NCBI RefSeq assembly: GCF_016680995.1
Contig: NZ_JAEQMG010000048.1
Coordinates: 310,001 to 374,000, forward strand
Source: Ruminococcus difficilis
Lineage (GTDB): Bacteria > Bacillota_A > Clostridia > Oscillospirales > Acutalibacteraceae
DNA: 64,000 nucleotides
Direction of reading: 5' to 3'
Under the pieces are notes generated by a model. The model was not told the DNA's origin and searched no databases. It worked only from the letters and a program-made list of their open reading frames with translations. The stretch's first letter is position 1. Each line of letters starts with the position of its first letter. This document shows, in pieces, positions 47,053 through 55,046 of this stretch. Made by a program: the position numbers and the translations under genes.

Positions 47053-47976
47053 TTATTTAATAATTGGTAATCGCCTAAAATCAATAGTATTATTGTTTAT
47101 GGCATTTTGCATTAAATCCTCAAAACTGATTTCTGGATTAAACCCATTGATCCTTTTTGTGTATTCATTTACTGCTTCATTTATCGATTCTGGTCTGTAA
47201 CTATTTGCTTTATAGAAATCCATAAAATCATCAAATGTTTTCTCTACGAACTGATAGTTATATGTATCAGGTTTCCGCATTAAAGAAATTCCCATTTTTT
47301 TAATTCTTTTGTCTAAATGATCTATCTCGATTCTTATTCTTTTAATTGGAAACGAGAGCTGTAAAGTGCTATTCTCTTCAACAGAGTTACATACAAAATC
47401 GGTAAAAGATTCTTTATTATCATAAGGATAAACAGACATTTTTATTCTTTGAACTTTTTTATTGACTATTTCAACAGCTAAATACACAAAATCTTCAAAA
47501 TCTACATTTTTATCATTTCTTGCGTAACGGTACTTTCTTTTTTCTTGGTCAGTGGGTTTACGCTTTCCGCTTATCTCGACAAGCCCTTTTAGTTTTCTAG
47601 TATTGAAATCATCGCAAACCATTGCAGACTTCAGTTTTTTATTTACTGACTTTGCTGCTCTTAATCCTATATCTATTAATTCTTTTATTTCTTCCGCAGT
47701 AGCTTTACTATTTATATTTGTTAAGTACCATGCCGCCCTAAACCATTTTGTCAACGGCAAATGTGTGTGATGAAATAGAGTTCCCGCCGTAACTGTGCAC
47801 TGATATTCACAGTTACGGCATTTATTTTTATATGGACTGATTTCCCAAGAGTCGTTGCAACCACAACGCGGACAGCAAAAACCATTAGACCACCTTAATG
47901 CATACAAGTAATCTAAACAATGCTTTTCGTCGAAAAACAAATCATAAAAGTCATCAAAGCTATATAAGTCTGTCAA
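47053..47976 (-). CDS. IS1595-like transposase homologue, divergent
   Basis: A 307-residue protein. Its N-terminal quarter is the IS1595/ISXO2 zinc-ribbon module: Cys at about 35, 38, 53 and 56, then TVTAGTLFHHTHLPLTKWFRAAWYL. The remainder does not show the usual ISXO2 DETYFGGK catalytic motif, so it may be inactive or belong to a related non-transposase family. The start is a TTG at 47976 with AAAGGAG upstream; the longer open frame runs into non-coding DNA. No inverted terminal repeats were seen. It converges on the tRNA and its AT content exceeds that of the core genes. Confidence 0.6.
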   Translation of the reverse strand: MTDLYSFDDFYDLFFDEKHCLDYLYALRWSNGFCCPRCGCNDSWEISPYKNKCRNCEYQCTVTAGTLFHHTHLPLTKWFRAAWYLTNINSKATAEEIKELIDIGLRAAKSVNKKLKSAMVCDDFNTRKLKGLVEISGKRKPTDQEKRKYRYARNDKNVDFEDFVYLAVEIVNKKVQRIKMSVYPYDNKESFTDFVCNSVEENSTLQLSFPIKRIRIEIDHLDKRIKKMGISLMRKPDTYNYQFVEKTFDDFMDFYKANSYRPESINEAVNEYTKRINGFNPEISFEDLMQNAINNNTIDFRRLPIIK

Positions 47977-48087
47977 TATAAGAACACTCCTTTTGGTTCG
48001 TAAAGGGAACTTTTTAACCCAACTAGCTATTAAGACTAACATCAACAGCAAACCATACTGATTTTTGCGAGCAGGGGGTCTTCAACT

Positions 48088-48258
48088 ATGGATCGCGTCG
48101 CGCTTCAAATCATTTTGAGCAAGGAACAAACTAAAGAAATCGCGCGGTCTATCTATGGAGATATTGCCGATTACATTCAAGCACATCAGCAGGAATATGA
48201 GGATTTCTTAAATATCGAATATCCTTGTTTACAAAAGAAATATCAAACCAAAAAATAA
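48088..48258 (+). CDS. Small hypothetical protein
   Basis: A possible 56-residue protein (starts MDRVALQIILSKEQTKE, ends KYQTKK), mostly helical and charged, with a GGGGG ribosome-site candidate 8 nt before its ATG. I do not recognise it. It lies between the transposase-like gene and the reverse transcriptase. Confidence 0.45.
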   Translation: MDRVALQIILSKEQTKEIARSIYGDIADYIQAHQQEYEDFLNIEYPCLQKKYQTKK

Positions 48259-48412
48259 CTCTGATATTTAATCAGCTATGCTGTATTAGATATAAAAAAA
48301 CAAAAAAAAGGAGATGGTGCCTATGATTGATTGATAATCATTTCAGGCAAAATATAAGCTTTTTATACTTGTGTGCGCGAGTGCTCTTTATGCTTGAGTA
48401 TCTGAGTGTAAA

Positions 48413-49702
48413 ATGCTTCAGGAAAGTGAGATGATAATTCTGCAAAAAGCACACAATGCGCCCGGGCAGAACTTTCTAAACAAGGGTAGCGAACAGAACG
48501 GGAGACCGTACGCCTCTTGTGACGCGGAGCAACGCTGGCTTGGATTTGATTTCAAGTCAGCGGAGCGCCTCGTTCGAAAGCTGCAAGGACGCATTGACAA
48601 GGCTCTGCTCACAGGAGAATTTGATAAGGTTTCGTATTTGCAAAACCTAATAGTCCATTCTTATTCTGCTAAAATGTTAGCTGTAAAAATAGTTACAACT
48701 AATAATGGTAAATATACCTCTGGTATAGATAATGTATTATGGTTGTCCCATGAGGACAAGTATAATGCTACTTTATCTTTGAACCGGCGGGGATATGTTC
48801 CTCGACCGTTAAGGAGAATCTATATCCCGAAGCGGAATGGGAAGGTTAGACCTTTGAGTATTCCAACGATGAAAGACAGGGCTATGCAGACTCTTTATAA
48901 GTTTGCATTGGAACCTATATCTGAATTGTTGGCGGACGAGCATTCCTATGGATTTCGTCCGAAGCGGTCTACTCGTGATGCTTTGATTAGATGTCATAAT
49001 ATCCTGTATAATCAAGAAGATTGTAGATGGGTATTGAAAGCAGATGTCCAATCATGCTTCGACAATCTCAGTCATGAGTGGATCATGGAGAATATCCCAA
49101 TTGATAAGGAGATCCTTTGGAAATTCTTAAAATGCGGGGTCGTCCACCATGGTAGAAAGTATACCACAAAGTGCGGTGTTCCGCAAGGTGGGGCTATATC
49201 TCCGATGATTTGCAACATGGCGCTTGACGGGTTAGAACAGAGATTGACAGATTCCTTGCAAGACACCGAGTTTATTCGCTACGCTGATGACATTCTTGTT
49301 CTCAGTCCGTATGCAGGTAAGTTAGGCAAAGCAATCGGAATCATCAACGAATTTCTGTCAGTCAGAGGTCTAAGTCTATCCAAGGAAAAGACTATCATAA
49401 CCGAAGCAAACAAAGGGTTCAGCTTCTTAGGCTGGTCGATAAAGACGGGGGAAGAACTCCCGCTGATAGTCGCTGATAGAAGTAATATTGAATCCCTGTT
49501 TGAAAAGGCTAGAGATATAATCTTTGGGTATGACGAATTATCAGATGTACTCAATAAACTAGAGCCTATAACAAAAGGATGGGCAGGATACCATAAGGGT
49601 GTTGTCCCTGAGGAGTTCTTAAAGGATGTTGCCAGAGCACTTCAAGATATTATCGGAAGTGTTAATGATGGCATTTATCCAAACCTATCTCAATTTTTTT
49701 AA
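48413..49702 (+). CDS. Group II intron-type reverse transcriptase/maturase
   Basis: A 429-residue RT. Blocks in order: PLRRIYIPKRNGKVRPLSIPTM (RT1-2), SYGFRPKRSTRDAL, KADVQSCFDNLSHEW (RT3, catalytic Asp), GVPQGGAISP (RT4), RYADDILVL at about 288-296 (catalytic YADD), and a short thumb/domain X with ITKGWAGYHKG. No HNH endonuclease domain is present. The first 60-70 residues may be intron RNA rather than protein, since their DNA looks structured. YADD and QGG..SP set it apart from retron and DGR enzymes. A canonical domain V was not found downstream. Confidence 0.85.
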   Translation: MLQESEMIILQKAHNAPGQNFLNKGSEQNGRPYASCDAEQRWLGFDFKSAERLVRKLQGRIDKALLTGEFDKVSYLQNLIVHSYSAKMLAVKIVTTNNGKYTSGIDNVLWLSHEDKYNATLSLNRRGYVPRPLRRIYIPKRNGKVRPLSIPTMKDRAMQTLYKFALEPISELLADEHSYGFRPKRSTRDALIRCHNILYNQEDCRWVLKADVQSCFDNLSHEWIMENIPIDKEILWKFLKCGVVHHGRKYTTKCGVPQGGAISPMICNMALDGLEQRLTDSLQDTEFIRYADDILVLSPYAGKLGKAIGIINEFLSVRGLSLSKEKTIITEANKGFSFLGWSIKTGEELPLIVADRSNIESLFEKARDIIFGYDELSDVLNKLEPITKGWAGYHKGVVPEEFLKDVARALQDIIGSVNDGIYPNLSQFF

Positions 49703-49793
49703 CTCGTCCCTGTAATCGTCCTCTACGCGCACGGAGGGCGAGCACATACGAGCCCGACACAAATTGAAAAATATTATTTAACAGGAGGATTTT
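49703..49793. other. GC-rich non-coding stretch after the reverse transcriptase
   Basis: The segment CTCTACGCGCACGGAGGGC then GAGCACATACGAGCCCGACAC is far more GC-rich than its surroundings. CGCGCAC and GAGCAC are complementary to GTGCGCG and GTGCTC at about 48373-48386, upstream of the RT. It may be the remnant of an intron RNA 3' part; no domain V consensus is seen. Confidence 0.4.
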
Positions 49794-50339
49794 ATGTTAG
49801 AAAAATATGATTTGAATTATTTTGAAGAAAAAACTGAAATGTTAGCTGATGAAACAACAGAGCTTCTCGTGAAAGGTATTCCTATGTTTGATAGTATTAT
49901 TTCTGTATTAGATATTACAGGAAGACTGCTACCAAATGATTCAAAAGAACAGTTGTTCTCTGTTTATAAACTTAATATTCAATTATATAAATATGCCAAT
50001 GAACTTTTGCAAGATAATCGTAAGTCCAAATACTTTTATCACCAGGGGATTGTTCGATTCAGGAAAGAGGTGCTTTCATGCTTACAAACTCTCAGAAAAG
50101 TAATAGAATTCATAAAAATATCTGGAAACATACTTTCTGAGAATTATGTTGTAGAAATAGCTCAGTGTAAAAACCAATGGCAAAACATACTCGATTTTGA
50201 TTTTTTCGAAACTTATGACAAAGAGCAAAACAATATTGAAGAAGTCGAGCAATCAACAGATGACGATGACGATTGGTCATATACAAAATACTATGGGGAG
50301 ATTGAATTCGAAGATGAATTCACTCAGCCTATAGTTTGA
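49794..50339 (+). CDS. Hypothetical protein with acidic tail
   Basis: A 181-residue protein that I do not recognise. It is largely helical (residues 1-140) with an acidic C-terminus (EEVEQSTDDDDDW). It has no signal peptide or membrane helix. AGGAGG precedes the ATG, a strong site. It follows the reverse transcriptase by 91 nt on the same strand. Confidence 0.7.
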   Translation: MLEKYDLNYFEEKTEMLADETTELLVKGIPMFDSIISVLDITGRLLPNDSKEQLFSVYKLNIQLYKYANELLQDNRKSKYFYHQGIVRFRKEVLSCLQTLRKVIEFIKISGNILSENYVVEIAQCKNQWQNILDFDFFETYDKEQNNIEEVEQSTDDDDDWSYTKYYGEIEFEDEFTQPIV

Positions 50340-50533
50340 GAAGTCGTAGATAGCGGTGGACGGACAAATAGTACTTCAAAATAAAGTATTCAGATTAATA
50401 AGCATTTAATGAATTATGTGTAAGCGTAATTAAAACACCATACACTGTTTTCAAAACACAGATACCCTGTGGATTCTTCGGGATTTTTTTAAACTACATA
50501 TCAATCAGCCTTTCTGGTCACATCATAAACAAA

Positions 50534-50565
50534 AACCATTGGGACAAATCAACGTCTCAATGGTT
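50534..50565 (-). terminator. Terminator after the 87-residue hypothetical gene
   Basis: On the minus strand AACCATTGAGAC-GTTGATTT-GTCCCAATGGTT followed by TTTGTTTAT. The rest of 50340-50604 is AT-rich without a recognised gene. Confidence 0.75.
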
Positions 50566-50604
50566 CTTGCTCGTTATTAATCACTTAGTAGGTATAAACT
50601 ATAA

Positions 50605-50868
50605 TTAAATCAAGCCTGTGTCAATTCGATAGACATTGTCGCCAACCAAGAATTCCCACAGACCGTCACCGCAGTTTACGGCTTGGACTAACATATCTTT
50701 CAGTTCGTCTACAGCGGTCATCAAAGATATAATGTCATCCGCAGTAAAATAATCCAGCGAATCCGTCGAGGCAGTGATCGGCTGCTTTTCTTCTTTCTTG
50801 CTCAATCGGGGTTTATGCACCTTTTTGCCTTGCTCAGTACCTGAACCTTCTCGGTAAACCCTTATCAT
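50605..50868 (-). CDS. Hypothetical protein next to an XRE regulator
   Basis: An 87-residue protein (MIRVYREGSG at the start, basic KKVHKPRLSKKEEKQ stretch, then FTADDIISLMTAVDELKDML and GLWEFLVGDNVYRIDTGLI). Function not recognised. The start at 50868 follows AAAGGA by 11 nt; longer starts at 50892 or 50919 are open but lack a clear ribosome site. It lies downstream of the XRE regulator on the same strand. Confidence 0.6.
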   Translation of the reverse strand: MIRVYREGSGTEQGKKVHKPRLSKKEEKQPITASTDSLDYFTADDIISLMTAVDELKDMLVQAVNCGDGLWEFLVGDNVYRIDTGLI

Positions 50869-50958
50869 ACTCAAATATATCCTTTCATGCATGAAGTACA
50901 GAGGTTTTTCTCTGTTCATAGATATATAAGGTATTTTTTTATTTGAGGCAATTGCGGA

Positions 50959-51279
50959 TTATATCGATTCGATACCGAGCAGTATATCGACTGCTTTCTG
51001 TAAGTCTGTTTTCTCTCGGTATGAAATAATGATTTTTCGTTCTTTATCGTTCAATTCATCGGAAGCAAGACGGACGTTGAGCAATTCACTCGGAGATACA
51101 TTTAAAGCAATGCAGATGTCAGCCAGAATATCGGCGTCGGGACGATTGACCCCTTGTTCCCAGTTAGATACTCGGCTGTTGCTGACGCCGATCATTTCAC
51201 CGAATTCACGTTGACTATAGCCCCTGTCCTCACGGTATTTCTTAATTCTTGCACCGATTTCATACTTAGAATTGCTCAC
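50959..51279 (-). CDS. XRE-family transcriptional regulator
   Basis: A 106-residue repressor-like protein. A helix-turn-helix of the Cro/C1 type covers about residues 8-65 (RIKKYREDRGYSQREFGEMIG, SNSRVSNWEQGVNRPD). The start is GTG with GAGGTGAG upstream. Its promoter -10 lies inside a perfect 19-bp palindrome, suggesting autoregulation. It is divergent from a second XRE gene. Confidence 0.88.
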   Translation of the reverse strand: MSNSKYEIGARIKKYREDRGYSQREFGEMIGVSNSRVSNWEQGVNRPDADILADICIALNVSPSELLNVRLASDELNDKERKIIISYREKTDLQKAVDILLGIESI

Positions 51280-51292
51280 GATAACTCACCTC

Positions 51293-51327
51293 AATAAGTA
51301 TTATACTTATTTGGTGAAAAAATGCAA
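51293..51327 (-). promoter_or_regulatory. Promoter and operator of the minus-strand XRE gene
   Basis: A perfect 19-bp palindrome, AATAAGTATTATACTTATT (51293-51311), covers the -10 (TATAAT on the minus strand, 51300-51305). The -35 candidate TTGCAT is at 51322-51327 with a 16-nt spacer. Confidence 0.75.
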
Positions 51328-51342
51328 TGAAAAATCAAGGAT

Positions 51343-51410
51343 TTCTGTAATAATATATTGACTTTACAGAATAACGGTTTTATAATGATAATAAATACAG
51401 ATAATCTGTA
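51343..51410 (+). promoter_or_regulatory. Promoter and operators of the plus-strand XRE gene
   Basis: TTGACT (51358-51363), 17-nt spacer, TATAAT (51381-51386). An inverted pair TTCTGTAA (51343-51350) and TTACAGAA (51364-51371) straddles the -35, and a perfect palindrome TACAGATAATCTGTA (51396-51410) lies after the -10. These share the half-site TCTGTA. Confidence 0.8.
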
Positions 51411-51426
51411 AAAGGAGTGATGAAAA

Positions 51427-51633
51427 GTGAGAGTTTATGAAAAGGTTCGAGCTTATATTGACGAACAGGGCTTGAAGCAAAAGACCGTCGCAGAGAAAGC
51501 AGGGATTTCAAATGTGACTTTCAATGCGATTATGAACGGAAAGAGAACACTGTATGCGGACGATCTCAAGGCGATCTGCATAGCCTTGCAGGTCAGTCCA
51601 GAGTTATTCATTGAGGTGAATTCCATAAGTTAG
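51427..51633 (+). CDS. Small XRE-family regulator
   Basis: A 68-residue protein that is almost only a Cro/C1 helix-turn-helix (QKTVAEKAGISNVTFNAIMNGK). GTG start with AAAGGAG 9 nt upstream. Similar small regulators act as Cro-type partners in mobile elements. It is divergent from the larger XRE gene and directly precedes the LRR-dockerin gene. Confidence 0.85.
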   Translation: MRVYEKVRAYIDEQGLKQKTVAEKAGISNVTFNAIMNGKRTLYADDLKAICIALQVSPELFIEVNSIS

Positions 51634-51670
51634 TACTGCTAACATCTGACATATCGAAAGGATGGTTTTG

Positions 51671-54178
51671 ATGAAGAAACTGATATGTATATTATTGACA
51701 GCGGCATTGTTGACATCTGTAATGATGTCGGTGATGGTATTCTCGGCTTCGGCTGATATTTTACAAACAGGATATTATGATGATCCATATGTGGGAACTG
51801 AACCGCCTATTCCTTCTCCCGAATGGTGTTTTAGACAGCTATCCGACAACACGGTAGAAACATATCTGTATATTCCGTCTGATTCATATGGATATTTTCC
51901 TAATTATTATAGTTTCTCATCATCATACTACAGTGATATTCCGTCATCATACTACGGTAAACCCATTACCCGAATCGGTAATATATTATATGACGGTTAT
52001 CGTTACCATGACTGCATAATAACTGTGGATTCAATAAAAATCCCTGAGAGTATAACCCATATTGAAGCGGGAGCATTCTCAGCATTTCAAAATGTGAAGA
52101 CGATTAATTTCAATGCCGTGGATTGTAAACAAATTGGCTCATTCGTTAATGAAAACAATAATAATACTATAAAAACCGCGTTTGACGGGTTTACGTCACT
52201 TGAAAAGATAGTGTTCGGTGAAAATGTGAAAACAATACCTGATTTTGCTTTCTATGGATTAAACTATCTTAATGATATAACAATCCCTGATAGCATAACA
52301 TCTATCGGACAGTATTCCTTTAATGGATTAACTCAGTTTGAAAGTATTACTATCCCAAATACTGTTCAGTCTATCGGAAATTGTGCATTTGCCGATTGTA
52401 CAAGTTTAGAGACGATCACCTTGTCTGAAAGATTGACCACTATCGGCTCTGGTGCTTTTTCAAACTGTGAAAAGCTGAAAGAAATAACTATTCCTAAAAA
52501 TGTGTCCTATATAGGTGACTGCGCATTTGCAAATTGTTTATGTCTTAAAAAAATAAATTATAAGGCAACAGATTGTGATCACATGGGGTATCTGGTATAT
52601 TACGGCGAAGATTATGATGATGAACTTAAATCACACGTATTCCAAAACTGTCCATCTGTTGATAGCATTACTATTGGAGATAATGTTACAAAAATACCAA
52701 ACGCAGCATTTAGGGGGATTAAACATTTGGATTCTTTTACTGTACCTGAAAACATCATCTCAATGGGAAATTACGTTTTTGACGAAGATGCTTCAATTAA
52801 CACACTGTATTTCAATGCTTCAAATTGTGATTATCAATCATATTCATATCATGATGATGGTTCAGAATCATATATTATTGAATCCTCTTTTCCGCATACA
52901 ATGTACATTGATTCTATTTGTATTGGAGATTCTGTCAATTCTATTCCCGATGGACTGTTTTGCAATATGCAGCATATATCATTCATTGAAATCAAGTGTA
53001 AAATAACCGAATTAGGAAATATTCAAAATTGTTACAACCTAAAAGAAATCGTGTTACCTGATAGTATTACTGTATTCAATTCTCAGGCATTCAAAGGTTG
53101 CACTCAACTTGAACAATTCAATATCCCCGAAAGTCTTGAAAGAGTTAGTCGGGGTGCCCTTGATGATACTGCTTGGTATGCGAATCAACCTGACGGTGTT
53201 GTTTATGTAGGCACAGTATTATATTCATATAAAAACACAGAACATCCCGAAACTGTTACTATAAAGGACGGAACAAAAGCCATAACTTCATATGCTTTTG
53301 AAAGAAGTAATATTGAAAGCATTTCCGTTCCGGACAGTGTTACAGTAATCGGAGAGGGAGCATTCAAAAATTGCTCGGAATTAAAACAAGTGCACCTCGG
53401 CAATGGATTAACCGAGATAAAGGGAAGTACATTTTATAACTGCAATAACCTTGAAACGATCAACATACCTATGGGAGTAACAAGTATTAACAGTACTCGT
53501 ACCAGTTATCTTTGGGGTCCAACCGTTTATGATGGAGCTTTTGAAAACTGTTCAAGTCTGCAACATGTTTATATTCCTGACAGCGTAGAGACAATAGGTA
53601 TTGAAGCATTTGAAAACTGTTCAAGTCTGCAACATGTTTATATTTCTGATAGCGTAGAAAACATAGGAATAGCATCATTTCAAAACTGTACAAGTCTTTG
53701 TTCTGTCAGGATGAGTCGTAACATTTCTAAAATAGGTGAATATGCATTTAAAGATACAGCATTAAAGGATATAACTATCAGAAACTCTGAAGTTACAATA
53801 TCAGATGAAGCGTTTGGTTATGTTACAGGAGAGTATAACTATAATACAGGGAAATATGACTTAGAACGAACTGATGATTTTAAAATGTATGGGTACAAGA
53901 GAAGCACTACCGAAGTTTATGCTTTCCTAAACAGATTTATTTTTGAAGAAATAAGCGACAAAGAATATCTCGGTGATATTGACGGCGATGGTGAGGTCAG
54001 CATTATAGACGCAACCCTTATCCAGCGGCACCTTGCGGAGATACCTGTCTATGAGTATATTGAACAAGCAGCAGACACAGACGGCGACGGCTCCGTAACA
54101 ATCATCGACGCAACTTGTATTCAGCGGTACTTGGTAAACCTTACTTGTCCCGCAGGTATCGGCGACCTGATTCCATAG
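51671..54178 (+). CDS. Secreted leucine-rich-repeat protein with C-terminal dockerin
   Basis: An 835-residue exported protein. A Sec signal peptide (about 1-28, ending FSASA) is followed by many BspA-type LRR_5 repeats of about 23 residues (pattern ITIPDSVTSIG, AFxNCTSL) and a C-terminal type I dockerin at about 766-830 (DIDGDGEVSIIDATLIQRHL and DTDGDGSVTIIDATCIQRYL) with two calcium loops. Dockerins bind cohesins on cellulosome scaffolds or cell surface. Three DC-containing inserts (FNAVDCKQ, YKATDCDH, FNASNCDY) recur at a longer interval. The second ATG at 51671 is chosen for its spacing to GAAAGGA. AT-rich codon use and neighbours (recombinases) suggest acquisition. Confidence 0.9.
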   Translation: MKKLICILLTAALLTSVMMSVMVFSASADILQTGYYDDPYVGTEPPIPSPEWCFRQLSDNTVETYLYIPSDSYGYFPNYYSFSSSYYSDIPSSYYGKPITRIGNILYDGYRYHDCIITVDSIKIPESITHIEAGAFSAFQNVKTINFNAVDCKQIGSFVNENNNNTIKTAFDGFTSLEKIVFGENVKTIPDFAFYGLNYLNDITIPDSITSIGQYSFNGLTQFESITIPNTVQSIGNCAFADCTSLETITLSERLTTIGSGAFSNCEKLKEITIPKNVSYIGDCAFANCLCLKKINYKATDCDHMGYLVYYGEDYDDELKSHVFQNCPSVDSITIGDNVTKIPNAAFRGIKHLDSFTVPENIISMGNYVFDEDASINTLYFNASNCDYQSYSYHDDGSESYIIESSFPHTMYIDSICIGDSVNSIPDGLFCNMQHISFIEIKCKITELGNIQNCYNLKEIVLPDSITVFNSQAFKGCTQLEQFNIPESLERVSRGALDDTAWYANQPDGVVYVGTVLYSYKNTEHPETVTIKDGTKAITSYAFERSNIESISVPDSVTVIGEGAFKNCSELKQVHLGNGLTEIKGSTFYNCNNLETINIPMGVTSINSTRTSYLWGPTVYDGAFENCSSLQHVYIPDSVETIGIEAFENCSSLQHVYISDSVENIGIASFQNCTSLCSVRMSRNISKIGEYAFKDTALKDITIRNSEVTISDEAFGYVTGEYNYNTGKYDLERTDDFKMYGYKRSTTEVYAFLNRFIFEEISDKEYLGDIDGDGEVSIIDATLIQRHLAEIPVYEYIEQAADTDGDGSVTIIDATCIQRYLVNLTCPAGIGDLIP

Positions 54179-54206
54179 CTTAAAACACAATCAAATACGT
54201 CTTGCC

Positions 54207-54241
54207 ACGCAGGAGCGACCGATCTCTTGCGTGGTTTTTTC
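54207..54241 (+). terminator. Terminator of the LRR-dockerin gene
   Basis: CCACGCAGGAG...CTCTTGCGTGG followed by TTTTTTCTAT. Confidence 0.8.
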
Positions 54242-54360
54242 TATATAAAAACAAACATCTCATTTCCTTTATAGTTTTTGAGGTCAAGAATCTAATAAAA
54301 AACTTTTAAAAAACCGTAAATAATATAAAAGAAACACTTTATTTCTTTTCGTTTATATAC

Positions 54361-54366
54361 TATAAT
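54361..54366 (+). promoter_or_regulatory. Candidate -10 of the small recombinase gene
   Basis: TATAAT preceded by TTTATATAC, 34 nt before the start codon. The -35 is weak (TTTATT). The region 54242-54360 is AT-rich with AAAGAAA/TTTCTTT inverted runs that may be a recombination site. Confidence 0.55.
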
Positions 54367-54400
54367 ATCATTATCATATTTCTCGAAAGGAATTATAATT

Positions 54401-54988
54401 ATGATTTACGGATATGCAAGATGTTCTACAAATGATCAGTTACAAGACGTTCACAGGCAAGTTAGAGAGCTAAAACATAAAGGAGCTAAAGACGAAACGA
54501 TCTATTATGAATATGAAAGCGGTATGAAATCTGATCGTCCCGAATTAAACAAATTGCTAAAGGCTGTTAATTTAGGCGATACGATTATTGCAACGGAACC
54601 AAGTAGAATGACCCGTAGCACCAAACAACTATGTGAGATCATAGAATTCGCTAAAGAGAAGCATATAAGACTGGTATTAGGTACATTTGTTGTTGATTGT
54701 ACCAAAGAGCTTGACCCGATGACCGAAGGAATGTTAAAAATGATGGGCGTGTTCAGCGAGCTTGAACGGAATATGATTAGTCAAAGGGTCAAGAGCGGAA
54801 TGAATAATGCTCGAGCAAAGGGGAAGTCAATCGGACGACCGAAAACAACAGCCGACGACATCCCGAACATTTTCTACAGACATTACCCGAAATACAAAAA
54901 CGGAGAAATCAACAAAAAGGAGTTTTCCCGACTTTGTGATCTTTCGTACCCGACGATTTATAAATACTTGAAAATGGTTGAGGGTTGA
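54401..54988 (+). CDS. Small serine recombinase (resolvase/invertase)
   Basis: A 195-residue resolvase-type enzyme. The catalytic Ser is Ser9 in YARCSTND, with conserved Arg residues in EPSRMTRS and GVFSELERNMISQRVKSGM. The C-terminal 50 residues form a helix-turn-helix (FSRLCDLSYPTIYKYLKM). Length and layout fit resolvases or DNA invertases. It is followed after 58 nt by a large serine recombinase. Confidence 0.92.
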   Translation: MIYGYARCSTNDQLQDVHRQVRELKHKGAKDETIYYEYESGMKSDRPELNKLLKAVNLGDTIIATEPSRMTRSTKQLCEIIEFAKEKHIRLVLGTFVVDCTKELDPMTEGMLKMMGVFSELERNMISQRVKSGMNNARAKGKSIGRPKTTADDIPNIFYRHYPKYKNGEINKKEFSRLCDLSYPTIYKYLKMVEG

Positions 54989-55046
54989 TTTTAGTTTCAC
55001 TTTTCTATATACTTTAAGCAAAGCAGATTAAGGGAGCAGAATTCAT

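Noticed and set aside
48413..49702. Reverse transcriptase as part of a retron or diversity-generating element
   Set aside because: It has QGGAISP and YADD with group II N-terminal blocks, not the SQ motif of diversity-generating enzymes or the short retron layout. No template/variable repeat pair was seen near it.
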